A DNA stretch of 64,000 bases from Alphaproteobacteria bacterium (GTDB taxonomy: Bacteria > Pseudomonadota > Alphaproteobacteria > UBA9219), in assembly GCA_026225415.1 (NCBI GenBank), contig JAMFSS010000008.1, positions 109,219-173,218 on the forward strand, read 5' to 3'. How positions within the stretch are numbered: the stretch's first letter is position 1; every line of letters begins with the position of its first letter. Positions 49,990 through 58,519 of this stretch are shown here, one piece after another. A model generated the notes under the pieces. It was not told where the DNA came from. It worked only from the letters and a program-made list of their open reading frames with translations, and ran no database searches. The position numbers and the translations under genes were made by a program.

Positions 49990-50823
49990 ATGCTTGCCAC
50001 ACTCATCATCGTCTTTCGTGAGATTATTGAGGCCGGTCTTGTCGTCGGCATCGTCATGGCCGCCACACGCGGTGTCGCTAAACGCGGATGGTGCATAAGC
50101 CTTGGCGTTCTTGGCGGCGTTATCGGCGCCTGCCTCGTCGCTGCATTTGCCAGTTCCATTGCGAATATGATGCAAGGATCGGGACAGGAAATATTTAATG
50201 CCAGCATCATGGGCGTCGCCGTCCTTATGCTCGCCTGGCACAATATATGGATGGCGCGCGAAGGCCGACATATTGCTTTGGAAATGAAATCGCTTGGTGA
50301 AGATGTCACCAAAGGCCGTCGTTCCTTAATGGCCATGGCCATCGTGGTTGGCGTTGCCGTGTTACGCGAAGGTTCCGAAATCGTCCTGTTTCTTTATGGC
50401 ATCATGCTCTCAGGCGGCAACTCCATACTCTCGATGATCACAGGGGGCATCATTGGGTTGGCGCTAGGGGCATTTGTTAGCGCCGCCATGTATTTGGGGC
50501 TTCTGCGCATCCCGACACGCCATTTATTCGCCGTGACAAGCGTCCTCATCATACTTCTTGCTTCCGGCATGGCTTCGCAATGCGTCGTCTTTTTGCAACA
50601 GGCCGGCATCGTAACTCTTTTTCCCCACATCATTTGGGATACTTCAACTATTCTCTCCAATGATAGTATTCTCGGCAAAGCCCTTCATGCGCTTATCGGA
50701 TATAGCGACCGGCCAACGGGCATGCAGATGATTGTCTATTTTTTGACACTCGCAACCATCTCTGCCCTCAGCAAGCTATTCGGCACGCACAAGGCCGCCC
50801 CCCTTGTAAAAGCGCATTCTTAA
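49990..50823 (+). CDS. FTR1-family high-affinity iron permease
   Basis: The 277-residue integral membrane protein has seven hydrophobic segments and the two REXXE iron-binding motifs of FTR1/EfeU, REIIEAGLVVG near residue 11 and REGSEIVLFLYG near residue 121. Length equals EfeU. With the periplasmic cupredoxin and the barrel protein upstream it forms a full iron-uptake path. No EfeB-like peroxidase or ferroxidase is in the window. Confidence 0.9.
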   Translation: MLATLIIVFREIIEAGLVVGIVMAATRGVAKRGWCISLGVLGGVIGACLVAAFASSIANMMQGSGQEIFNASIMGVAVLMLAWHNIWMAREGRHIALEMKSLGEDVTKGRRSLMAMAIVVGVAVLREGSEIVLFLYGIMLSGGNSILSMITGGIIGLALGAFVSAAMYLGLLRIPTRHLFAVTSVLIILLASGMASQCVVFLQQAGIVTLFPHIIWDTSTILSNDSILGKALHALIGYSDRPTGMQMIVYFLTLATISALSKLFGTHKAAPLVKAHS

Positions 50824-50832
50824 ATAAGGATC

Positions 50833-50852
50833 CTATCTTGCGCTCAAGATAG
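50833..50852. terminator. Hairpin after the FTR1 operon
   Basis: CTATCTTG and CAAGATAG pair perfectly around CGCT, 9 bp after the FTR1 stop. No T run follows, and purD begins 40 bp later, so it may be an attenuating or 3'-end-protecting structure. Confidence 0.4.
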
Positions 50853-50892
50853 CCATCAGGCTATATAAAGCCTTCACTTTGGATGGGATAAA

Positions 50893-52164
50893 ATGAAAGT
50901 CCTGGTCGTCGGTTCCGGTGGGCGCGAACACACAATCTGCGCGGCAATCGCCGCCTCGCCGCTATGCGAAAAACTATACTGCGCGCCCGGCAATGCCGGT
51001 ATCGCCGAGGTCGCCGAATGTTTGCCGATTGCTGTTGATAAAATCGCCGATCTCGTGACCGCCGCCAAAACGCACGCTATAGATTTTGTCGTTATCGGCC
51101 CCGAAATTTCCCTTGCGCTCGGTCTTGCCGATGCGCTTCGCGCCGTCAACATTCCTTGCTTTGGCCCGTCGCAGGCCGCCGCTGAACTTGAAAGCTCCAA
51201 AGGTTTTATGAAAGACCTTTGCGCCCGGGCAGGCGTGCCAACAGCCAGATACCAACGCTTCACCGATGTCGAAGCCGCCCGCGCCTATGTTCGCGCCGAA
51301 GGCGCACCAATTGTGGTGAAAGCCGACGGTTTAGCAGCAGGCAAAGGTGTAACAGTCGCTCGCAGCATCGAAGAAGCCATAAACGCAATCGACGATGCCA
51401 TGATCAACAATGCGTTCGGCGCATCGGGCGCGGAAGTCGTGATCGAAGAATGTATGGAAGGCGAGGAAGTCAGCTTCTTCGCGCTCAGTGATGGGCAAAC
51501 ATCCACATTCTTCGCAACCGCCCAAGACCACAAAGCAGTTTTCGATGGCGACAAAGGCCCCAATACCGGTGGCATGGGCGCCTATTCACCCGCGCCGATT
51601 ATCACCGATGCGCTGCGCGACCAAATTATACGCGACATTATCGACCCGACAGTCGCCGAGATGAAAAAAAAGGGATGTCCCTTTTCCGGCGTGTTGTTCG
51701 CCGGATTGATGATGACCAAAACGGGGCCGCGTTTGATCGAATTCAATGCGCGTTTCGGCGACCCCGAAACCGAAGTCATAATTCCGCGTTTGAAATCCGA
51801 TTTGCTGGCGGTGCTTTATGCCTGTGGCACCGGCAAGCTGGATAGCGTCAATCTTGAATGGCACGATTATGCCGCGCTGACGGTTGTTATGGCCGCCAAT
51901 GGTTATCCGGGCACTTATGAAAAAGGTTCCGTCATTCGTGGCATCGCCCTCGCGGACGCCTTACCAAATACAACCGTTTTCCACGCCGGAACCTTGCGCA
52001 ACGCATCGGGCGATATCACCGCCAATGGCGGGCGCGTGTTGTGCGTAACCGCAACCGCCGCCACTATCAAAGAAGCCCAAACCCGAACTTATCAAGCCAT
52101 CGATCAAATCGATTGGCCGCAAGGTTTCTGCCGCCGCGATATCGGCTGGCGCGCGGTGAAATAA
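50893..52164 (+). CDS. purD: Phosphoribosylamine-glycine ligase
   Basis: PurD (423 residues) catalyses the second step of purine synthesis. The start VLVVGSGGREHTICAAIA and the ATP-grasp motifs (VVKADGLAAGKGVTVA, EVSFFALSDG, DKGPNTGGMGAYSPAP, LIEFNARFGDPETE) are all in place. A ribosome binding site GGATGG precedes ATG. Confidence 0.97.
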   Translation: MKVLVVGSGGREHTICAAIAASPLCEKLYCAPGNAGIAEVAECLPIAVDKIADLVTAAKTHAIDFVVIGPEISLALGLADALRAVNIPCFGPSQAAAELESSKGFMKDLCARAGVPTARYQRFTDVEAARAYVRAEGAPIVVKADGLAAGKGVTVARSIEEAINAIDDAMINNAFGASGAEVVIEECMEGEEVSFFALSDGQTSTFFATAQDHKAVFDGDKGPNTGGMGAYSPAPIITDALRDQIIRDIIDPTVAEMKKKGCPFSGVLFAGLMMTKTGPRLIEFNARFGDPETEVIIPRLKSDLLAVLYACGTGKLDSVNLEWHDYAALTVVMAANGYPGTYEKGSVIRGIALADALPNTTVFHAGTLRNASGDITANGGRVLCVTATAATIKEAQTRTYQAIDQIDWPQGFCRRDIGWRAVK

Positions 52165-52170
52165 CGCGCA

Positions 52171-52204
52171 AAAAAAACGAGGGCATTTCTGCCCCCGTTT
52201 CTTT
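52171..52204. terminator. Bidirectional terminator between purD and the DUF1761 gene
   Basis: AACGAGGGCA pairs with TGCCCCCGTT (one mismatch) around TTTC. An A run lies on the left and a T-rich run on the right, so it can end transcription from both converging genes. Confidence 0.75.
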
Positions 52205-52216
52205 ATCAAGCCTAAA

Positions 52217-52621
52217 CTAGATCTTCTTCAATTTCAACATCACCACGCTGATCAGGATGCTGAGCAGCAAGATGTGCGAGAACACAACCAGCAACACAAT
52301 CTTGCCAAAGCCAAGAATGTTCAGCAAGGTCACGACCGGCAGGCCGATCGCAAAAGTGCCAACCGTCAGGCCCAGCTTGATGCCACCGCCAACATCCTTG
52401 GTTCCTGTCACTTTGATCAACAGGTCAAAGATATGCGTCAGCCCATAGCTGCTTACGATAATCAGCATCAACGACATCACATCGGTCTTCAGATAATCGA
52501 CCACGCCGCCGCTTGTCGTTGTCACAACGTCACCAAAGAAATGTGGGCTGTACCATAAATATCCGACCAGGATTTGTAGGATGGTAACGGCCAACACTGT
52601 AAAGATGTTTGTCTTGCCCAT
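52217..52621 (-). CDS. DUF1761-family membrane protein
   Basis: A 134-residue protein with four membrane helices. The conserved N-terminal segment LVGYLWYSPHFFGD is the DUF1761 mark. Function is unknown. ATG 52621 (MGKTNIF) is preferred over an upstream in-frame start because GAGG stands nine bases before it. It converges with purD. Confidence 0.78.
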   Translation of the reverse strand: MGKTNIFTVLAVTILQILVGYLWYSPHFFGDVVTTTSGGVVDYLKTDVMSLMLIIVSSYGLTHIFDLLIKVTGTKDVGGGIKLGLTVGTFAIGLPVVTLLNILGFGKIVLLVVFSHILLLSILISVVMLKLKKI

Positions 52622-52763
52622 AGTAACCTCCCCGTATGAAACGCGATGACATTTCACCGCATCACCATCTTACGAAATCATGGTTACGATCCGTTTAGGA
52701 TTGGCGTGTAATTCGTATATGCAGCGCACCAATTCGTCATTGCGGCGCAGCATGTGCGATGCA

Positions 52764-53207
52764 TCATCGCAAGCGCAAGAAGAAATCCTTCAACAATTCG
52801 CCCGCCACTTTTTCCTCCACGCCGCCGACAATTTCCGGCGCATGATGACAAGTGGGTTGCGAGAAAAACCGCGCGCCATGTTCAACCGCGCCACCCTTTA
52901 AATCATAGGCGCCAAAAACCACGCGCCGCAAACGCGCGAAACTGATGGCGCCCGCGCACATCGCGCAAGGCTCCAGCGTCACATACAAATCGCAATCCAT
53001 TAATCGCGGCGAACCGCGTTTGGCAGCCGCCGCCTGTATCACAATCATTTCGGCATGCGCGGTCGGGTTATAGTCGCCTTCGGTACGGTTTCCGGCCTGC
53101 GCCAAAATCTCGCCCGTCGCCGATACAATCACAGCCCCCACGGGCACCTCACCCCGCGCTGCCGCAGCTTCGGCCTCTTTTAAAGCCATTTGCATGTAAT
53201 CTTGCAT
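52764..53207 (-). CDS. tadA: tRNA-specific adenosine deaminase
   Basis: TadA converts A34 to inosine in tRNA-Arg(ACG). The 147-residue protein has the zinc site HAEM (with the catalytic Glu) and PCAMCAGAI, after GEVPVGAVIV. The start at ATG 53207 gives the family's normal length; the open frame upstream runs into the divergent rluB gene. It is divergent from rluB with 37 bp between the chosen starts. Confidence 0.92.
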   Translation of the reverse strand: MQDYMQMALKEAEAAAARGEVPVGAVIVSATGEILAQAGNRTEGDYNPTAHAEMIVIQAAAAKRGSPRLMDCDLYVTLEPCAMCAGAISFARLRRVVFGAYDLKGGAVEHGARFFSQPTCHHAPEIVGGVEEKVAGELLKDFFLRLR

Positions 53208-53244
53208 CTCGACCTGCGCCCCATCTTTCTTTATGGTGCCGTTT

Positions 53245-54033
53245 ATGACCCAAAAAACTAATAAAGCAAAGTCCGCGTTTGAAGGCGAACGCATTGCCAA
53301 ACGCCTCGCCCGCGCCGGTGTATGCTCGCGCCGCGAAGCCGAACGGCTGATCGAAGACGCCCGCGTCATGGTTAACAACAAGCTCATCATCTCGCCCGCA
53401 TTGAATGTCACCGAAACGGACATCATCACTGTCGACGGCAAACCGATAGACGCGCCCGAAGAAACGCGCGTCTGGCGCTACCACAAACCGGCAGGCGTTA
53501 TTACCACCGCCAAAGACCCGCAAGGCCGCCCAACCGTGTTCGAAAAAATGCCGCCGGAAATGCCACGCGTTGTCAGCATTGGCCGGTTGGATTTCAACAC
53601 TGAAGGATTGTTGCTGTTGACCAATGACGGCGAGCTGGCGCGGCACATGGAATTGCCGGCCAATGCGTGGTTACGCCATTACCGCGTGCGTGTTTATGGC
53701 GACGTTAATTCCGCGAAACTTGCGGCGCTTGCCAAAGGCATCACTATTTCCGGCATCCATTACGAACCGATGAAAGTGGAAATCGAGAAGAATGAAAAAG
53801 AGTCACAAGGCCACAACAAATGGCTGTCGGTGACGATTAAGGAAGGCAAGAACCGCGAAGTCCGTAAAATCATGGAACATCTTGATTTACAAGTTACACG
53901 CCTGATCCGCGTCGCCTTCGGCCCCTTCCCGCTCGGCAAACTGGCGCGTGGCGGCATCGAAGAAATTCCCCGCCGCGCTTTGCGCGACTCGCTGGGAACA
54001 TTCTTTACTGACCGCAAACATAACGGTCGCTGA
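53245..54033 (+). CDS. rluB: RluB-like 23S rRNA pseudouridine synthase
   Basis: An S4 RNA-binding domain (RIAKRLARAGVCSRREAERL) is followed by the RsuA-family catalytic domain. The catalytic Asp is in SIGRLDFNTEGLLLLTNDG and the end shows GKNREVRKIMEHLDLQV. It most likely makes pseudouridine 2605 of 23S rRNA. About 262 residues; in-frame ATG 53233 would add four. Confidence 0.88.
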   Translation: MTQKTNKAKSAFEGERIAKRLARAGVCSRREAERLIEDARVMVNNKLIISPALNVTETDIITVDGKPIDAPEETRVWRYHKPAGVITTAKDPQGRPTVFEKMPPEMPRVVSIGRLDFNTEGLLLLTNDGELARHMELPANAWLRHYRVRVYGDVNSAKLAALAKGITISGIHYEPMKVEIEKNEKESQGHNKWLSVTIKEGKNREVRKIMEHLDLQVTRLIRVAFGPFPLGKLARGGIEEIPRRALRDSLGTFFTDRKHNGR

Positions 54034-54063
54034 TGAACTGCCCTATCCAAAATCCTGCTGGTG

Positions 54064-54116
54064 TCCCCTTCCCCTTGTGGGGAGGGATAGGGAGGGGGTT
54101 CGCCAAAGGCGAAACC
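54064..54116. repeat. Hairpin pair after rluB (copy D, divergent)
   Basis: A CT-rich hairpin, CCCCTTCCCC with loop TTGT and GGGGAGGG, is followed by GGTTCGCC-AAA-GGCGAAACC. The first hairpin resembles the leading stem of the repeat family at 36259 and 58172, but the long AT-rich stem is missing. It lies between rluB and rsmD and may be a terminator. Confidence 0.5.
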
Positions 54117-54145
54117 ACTTTCTTTAATCAAGATGAGATATCTTC

Positions 54146-54709
54146 ATGCGCATAATAGGCGGCACCCTTCGCGGCAGAAAAATCGAACCGCCGATCAGCG
54201 AGGCAACGCGCCCGATGATGGATCGCGTGCGCGAAGCGTTATTCAACATCATCGCCCACCGCGATTGGGGCAAGCATATCGGCGCTATTTTTGAAGAGGA
54301 ACCTGTGGTGCTGGATGCGTTCTGCGGCACCGGCGCATTGGCGTTCGAAGCCATCTCGTGGGGCGCGAAACAGGCAACGCTTTTTGACAAAGACAATGCC
54401 GCCCTGAAAATCGCGCGGCAGAATGCCGCGACTTTGGGTATCGTCGATCAATGCGCGATTTTACCCGCCGATGCCACCAACCCGCCGCCAGCCGTAACGC
54501 CCTGCAATCTTATTTTCCTCTCCCCGCCCTATCGCAAGGAGCTTATCGCGCCCACATTTGCGGCGCTGGATAAAATGGGCTGGATTGCCAAACATGCGCT
54601 CATCATCTGTGAAACTGCCAAAACGGAAACGCTGGAAACATTGCCCGCCTGCACGCTTGTTATCGCCCGCAGTTATGGCGAGCCGATGCTGCATTTCATG
54701 ACGCGGTAA
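54146..54709 (+). CDS. rsmD: RsmD-like 16S rRNA m2G966 methyltransferase
   Basis: RsmD methylates G966 of 16S rRNA. The start MRIIGGTLRGRKIEPP and TRPMMDRVREALFNII are characteristic, and SAM motif I is DAFCGTGALAFEAISWG. The catalytic motif, normally (D/N)PPY/F, reads LSPPYRKEL here, with Ser in the first place. Length 187 residues fits the family. It is otherwise intact. Confidence 0.9.
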   Translation: MRIIGGTLRGRKIEPPISEATRPMMDRVREALFNIIAHRDWGKHIGAIFEEEPVVLDAFCGTGALAFEAISWGAKQATLFDKDNAALKIARQNAATLGIVDQCAILPADATNPPPAVTPCNLIFLSPPYRKELIAPTFAALDKMGWIAKHALIICETAKTETLETLPACTLVIARSYGEPMLHFMTR

Positions 54710-54712
54710 ATA

Positions 54713-55216
54713 TTAAAGCGCCAACCGGCCGGCTGACTTTGCCATAAGCATAGCAAAAGTAATGGCCTCTGCGACAGCGCTCACGCCCCATTCTTGTCTG
54801 GGCGCTTCAAAAGAAAACACTTCTTTCCTTGTCGGCAACCCCAACGAGTCTTTCTTGCTGCACAAATCGTCTTTCACCGCTTTGATAAGCCACCGGTCGG
54901 GTGAATCAAAAATGCCGATATCCACTTTATGGGCGGGGTATTTTCTGAACAGCCTGAAACCGCTTTTTTCTGTCTTCCATAGGCCAAAAACAAAACCGGT
55001 TTCTCTATGTTCACCAAAAGAAGCGACACGTTTGGGGTTATAAACCCTTAGTTCTGACGTAAGATTTTCTGCCAATTGTTCAATAACGCAATCCACCAAC
55101 ATTACGGCTTGCGCGCGAAATTCGCTTATAGTTTGTGGAATGGCGGCATCTAATTTTGCTGCCTCTGCAGAATTATAGGCGATTAAATGACCGACAGCAT
55201 TATCAAATGACATCAT
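54713..55216 (-). CDS. Hypothetical protein, 167 residues
   Basis: I do not recognise this soluble protein. It has no signal peptide. Segments such as FRAQAVMLVDCVIEQLAENL, SFGEHRETGFVFGLWKTE and RKYPAHKVDIGIFDSPDRW suggest a mixed alpha/beta fold. It converges with rsmD, 3 bp between stops. ATG 55216 and 55213 are both possible. Confidence 0.55.
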   Translation of the reverse strand: MMSFDNAVGHLIAYNSAEAAKLDAAIPQTISEFRAQAVMLVDCVIEQLAENLTSELRVYNPKRVASFGEHRETGFVFGLWKTEKSGFRLFRKYPAHKVDIGIFDSPDRWLIKAVKDDLCSKKDSLGLPTRKEVFSFEAPRQEWGVSAVAEAITFAMLMAKSAGRLAL

Positions 55217-55298
55217 TCTCTCTCAGAAAAATTATCGGGCTATTCAAAATGTATCACCAGCCAAAGCAACCACGCCACACAAAATTATAGTTAATGAC

Positions 55299-57254
55299 CT
55301 ATTTCTTCTCACTTCCCTCAACCACGCTATCGATAAAATCGCCGAACGCCTTTGACACATCATTGGTCACGGCACCCGCATCATCGATGACATGATCCAA
55401 TACACCGCCGCCGGTATGCAATGCCGTTTCCGGCAAGCCATGCTCAACTTCACTCATATAATTGTGCCATAACTGCGCGGGTAACGACCCACCGGCAACA
55501 TGCTTCATCGAACTGTTATCATCATTGCCCATCCACACCACGGTTGTGTAATCGGCGGTAAAACCTGCAAACCATGCATCATGGAAATCCGACGTCGTCC
55601 CCGTCTTACCCGCCACGGGCCGCCCGCCCAAAGACGCAGCCTTGCCGGTGCCGGAACGGATAACTTCTTCCATCATGCCGGTTAAGGTGCCGACCGCACC
55701 CGCATCGACCACTTGCGGCGGCGACACATCCGAATGGCGGAACAATACCTGCCCGTCACGACTATCCACTTCCTTGATCGCATAGGGCGTAATGCCTTTG
55801 CCACCCGCGGCCAGCGACGCATAGACCGTCGCCAATTCCAACGGCGTCACTTCGCTGGCACCCAAAGCCAGCGCAGCATCATGTTCCAAAGGCGAGGTCA
55901 CACCCAAATCCTGCGCGGTCTGGATAACATTGCCAATGCCCGCTTTTTGCAACACGCGCACCGCGACCGTGTTGATCGATTGCGCCAAAGCCTGCCGCAC
56001 CGTCACGGGGCCTTCATAACGGCCTTCGTAATTTTCGGGTGAATAACTGCCAATCGTTATCGGTTCGTCCACAATCACATCATCGGGCGACAGCCCTTGG
56101 GCAATCGCCGTCAGATAAACAATCGGCTTGAACGAAGACCCCGGCTGCCGCATCGCCTGCGTCGCGCGGTTAAACTGGCTTTCATGATAATCGCGCCCGC
56201 CTGTCAAAGCGCGCACCGCGCCATCGGGTGCCAACGATATCAACGCCGCCTGCGTTACATTTTTGGCCGCGCCCTGCTTATCCAGAATATCCGACAAATC
56301 ACGTTCGGCCACGCGTTCTTGCGACAAATCCAACGTGGTCTTCACAACCATGTCTTGCTGGGTATCGGCAATCATCGGCGCGAGTTGATCATAAACCCAA
56401 TCGGCGAAATAATGCCCATCGCCGCCGCTGCCCGGTTTGTGCGTTGGTACCGGCACGCCGCTTATCGCCGCAACGCGCTGCCTGTCTGTTATATAACCTT
56501 CTTCAACCATAGCCTGCATGACAACCCGCGCACGCTCCATCGATGCCGCCGGATCATGTAACGGCGAATAACGGGAAGGCGCACGCAGCAATCCTGCAAT
56601 CTGTGCGGACTCACGGATATTCAGATCATGCGCCGACTTGTTAAAATAAGTATGCGCAGCGGCATCAACACCGTAAGCCCCGCTGCCCAGATAAACGCGG
56701 TTCAGATACGCAATCATAATCTGGTCTTTGCTATAGGTATGCTCCAGCCACAAGGCGAGCATCATTTCCTGTACCTTGCGCTTCATCGTGCGTTCGGGTG
56801 ACAGAAACAGATTTTTTGCCAACTGTTGCGTCAGCGTCGACCCACCCTGAACCGTATGCCCTGCAATCACATTACGAACCATCGCCCGCATAACGCCCAA
56901 AACATCCACGCCGAAATGATGATAAAACCGCCGGTCTTCAATCGCCATAATCGCCTGCGGCAGATAAGGCGGCACATCGGCCAATGTCACATGATCGCCA
57001 ACCATATCCCCGTAACGGGCGAATACGGTGCCGTCCTGCGCCTGTAATTCCACCGAAGGGCGGCGCGGCGGTTGGGTAACTTGGTGGATATCCGGCAAAT
57101 CAATCGCGCAATAGGCCACATAAAGCGCGATGGCAACCACAACCCAGATCGAAACGACCAAAAAAGCCTGCAGCAAAATCCCTTTAAAACCGCGCTTTTT
57201 CTTAACCGGCTTGGCAGATTTGCGCGCAGGCGCCGAGCGTTTCTTGGGGGGCAT
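55299..57254 (-). CDS. Class A penicillin-binding protein (PBP1A type)
   Basis: The 651-residue bifunctional peptidoglycan synthase has a basic cytoplasmic N-terminus and one membrane helix (about 27-50). The glycosyltransferase domain shows EDRRFYHHFGVDVLG, QGGSTLTQQLAKNLFL and YLNRVYLGSGAYGVDAA. The transpeptidase domain shows SSFK in RQPGSSFKPIVYL, the SIN of QSINTVAV, and KTGTT in AGKTGTTSDFHDAWF. It is divergent from infC. It is shorter than E. coli PBP1A, having no large inserted domain. Confidence 0.92.
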   Translation of the reverse strand: MPPKKRSAPARKSAKPVKKKRGFKGILLQAFLVVSIWVVVAIALYVAYCAIDLPDIHQVTQPPRRPSVELQAQDGTVFARYGDMVGDHVTLADVPPYLPQAIMAIEDRRFYHHFGVDVLGVMRAMVRNVIAGHTVQGGSTLTQQLAKNLFLSPERTMKRKVQEMMLALWLEHTYSKDQIMIAYLNRVYLGSGAYGVDAAAHTYFNKSAHDLNIRESAQIAGLLRAPSRYSPLHDPAASMERARVVMQAMVEEGYITDRQRVAAISGVPVPTHKPGSGGDGHYFADWVYDQLAPMIADTQQDMVVKTTLDLSQERVAERDLSDILDKQGAAKNVTQAALISLAPDGAVRALTGGRDYHESQFNRATQAMRQPGSSFKPIVYLTAIAQGLSPDDVIVDEPITIGSYSPENYEGRYEGPVTVRQALAQSINTVAVRVLQKAGIGNVIQTAQDLGVTSPLEHDAALALGASEVTPLELATVYASLAAGGKGITPYAIKEVDSRDGQVLFRHSDVSPPQVVDAGAVGTLTGMMEEVIRSGTGKAASLGGRPVAGKTGTTSDFHDAWFAGFTADYTTVVWMGNDDNSSMKHVAGGSLPAQLWHNYMSEVEHGLPETALHTGGGVLDHVIDDAGAVTNDVSKAFGDFIDSVVEGSEKK

Positions 57255-57351
57255 GAAGTACCGAGGGAGAGAGAAGAACGAGAGAGAATGGGGAAGATAG
57301 GGGAAGATAGGGGCAAAAGTAAGGAAAAAGGGACGAACCCCACCGAGAGAT

Positions 57352-57419
57352 ACCTCCCCCTTTATGGGGGAGGTTGCAAAAACTTAGGCTTGCCCCTCTT
57401 GGCAAGTCTTAGTTTTTGC
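57352..57419. repeat. Hairpin repeat element, copy B
   Basis: ACCTCCCCC/GGGGGAGGT with loop TTTAT (57352-57374) is followed by a long stem beginning GCAAAAACTTAGGCTTGCC (57376-57394) that pairs with 57401-57419 around CCTCTT. It is closely similar to copy A in the second stem. It lies in the divergent gap between the PBP and infC genes. Confidence 0.75.
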
Positions 57420-57551
57420 TGGTGGGGGTGCCGTTTAATATTATCCCACTCCCACAAACCCCGCATTACCCATTGACGAACCCACATAATACTCTATTTT
57501 ACCGCCTCTATCGGCATTTGCCGCATTTTATAACGATTAAAGGAGCTTCCT

Positions 57552-58118
57552 ATCTCACCTCCACCCATTACCCGCGGACGTAATAACAACGAACCGCCAC
57601 GCCGTGAAAAAGATGACGGCCCCCGTGTCAACACCAGCATAACCGCGCGCCAAGTGCGGGTCGTGGATGCCGAAGGCGAAATGCGCGGCGTTATGGCCAC
57701 GCGTGATGCCATTATTCTGGCCGAAGAATCCGGACTCGATCTGGTCGAAATTTCGCCGAATGCCGAACCGCCCGTGTGCAAGGTTCTGGATTACGGCAAA
57801 TACAAATACGAAATGCAGAAGAAGGCCGCCGAGGCGCGTAAAAAGCAAAAAGTGATCGAGCTGAAAGAAATCAAGCTCCGCCCTACGATCGACGACCACG
57901 ACTTCAACATCAAGATGAAGCAGGCCACATCGTTTTTGAAAGAAGGCGACAAGGTCAAGGTTACGATGCGTTTCCGTGGCCGCGAAATGGCGCATCAGGA
58001 AATCGCGCATCAGGTCTTTATCAAAGTCCGCGCCGAACTGGACACCTATGGCAAGGTCGAATCCGACCCCAGCTTTGAAGGCCGCCAGATGGTCATGATT
58101 ATGACCTCTAAAACCTAA
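57552..58118 (+). CDS. infC: Translation initiation factor IF-3, probable AUC start
   Basis: IF-3 binds the 30S subunit and checks initiation codons. The N-domain has RVVDAEGEMRGVM, GLDLVEISPNAEPPVCKV and LDYGKYKYE; the C-domain has KEIKLRPTIDDHDF, MRFRGREMAHQE and the end GRQMVMIMTSK. No ATG or GTG starts a full-length protein: GTG 57654 would remove the first 34 codons, including the conserved DGPRVN segment. AAAGGAG (57539-57545) lies exactly six bases before an in-frame ATC at 57552. That gives 188 residues, near the usual IF-3 size. An ATT at 57567 is a second candidate. rpmI and rplT do not follow. Confidence 0.9.
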   Translation: MSPPPITRGRNNNEPPRREKDDGPRVNTSITARQVRVVDAEGEMRGVMATRDAIILAEESGLDLVEISPNAEPPVCKVLDYGKYKYEMQKKAAEARKKQKVIELKEIKLRPTIDDHDFNIKMKQATSFLKEGDKVKVTMRFRGREMAHQEIAHQVFIKVRAELDTYGKVESDPSFEGRQMVMIMTSKT

Positions 58119-58171
58119 ACGGGTTTTATCCTCCGCGCCATCTTCCAACTTCGTCATCCAAGCAAGAATTT

Positions 58172-58240
58172 CCTCTCCCCTAGGGAGAGGAAGCAAAAAC
58201 TTGGGCTTATGCTCTTGAGGCATAAGCCCAAGTTTTTTGC
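58172..58240. repeat. Hairpin repeat element, copy C
   Basis: CCTCTCCC/GGGAGAGG (58172-58190) is followed by GCAAAAACTTGGGCTTATGC (58193-58212), which pairs with 58220-58240 around TCTTGAG, then AGGTGAGGGG. The stem differs from copies A and B on both sides in matching ways (GGGCTTATGC with GCATAAGCCC, versus AGGCTTGCC with GGCAAGTCT), so pairing has been kept. It lies 54 bp after the infC stop. Confidence 0.78.
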
Positions 58241-58311
58241 AGGTGAGGGGTAACGCAGCTTGTCGTTACGACTCACAAAAACACAATTCCCAGAAACATG
58301 TGATTTTTCCC

Positions 58312-58340
58312 TTGACGGCCACCCCGCCCTCCGCTATAAC
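58312..58340 (+). promoter_or_regulatory. Strong sigma70-type promoter
   Basis: TTGACG (58312-58317) and TATAAC (58335-58340) are spaced by exactly 17 bp. It is the best promoter in this part of the window and drives the structured leader that follows. Confidence 0.7.
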
Positions 58341-58345
58341 AAACC

Positions 58346-58501
58346 CGTCTGCTGGCAACAGACGCCTTCGTCCCCCGCCGAAGCCTGTAAGTCATGAATT
58401 ACAGGAAACATCGACCGGCGGCAGACAAGGCAGGGAGCATGCACCGTCCCATAAAATCATTTGATCTATGGGATTTCGAAGGAACCGCGGTTCTTCTTTT
58501 T
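58346..58501 (+). promoter_or_regulatory. Structured leader, resembling the rplJ (L10) autoregulatory leader
   Basis: Downstream of the promoter lie several pairings: GTCTGC (58347-58352) with GCAGAC (58431-58436), GCCTT with AAGGC, an outer CGCCG/CGGCG stem, and an inner hairpin CCTGTAA/TTACAGG (58384-58405). Further on are TCCCATA/TATGGGA (58447-58473) and a 12-bp palindrome GAACCGCGGTTC followed by TTCTTTTT, a terminator-like end. The nested stem recalls the ribosomal L10 leader, but I cannot verify this. It could also be a small RNA of about 155 bases. Confidence 0.42.
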
Positions 58502-58519
58502 AAACAGGAGTCAAAGACA

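Noticed and set aside
53208-53441. Long N-terminal extension of tadA
   Set aside because: It lies antisense to rluB and the TadA fold starts at residue MQDYMQM; the extension is a shadow.
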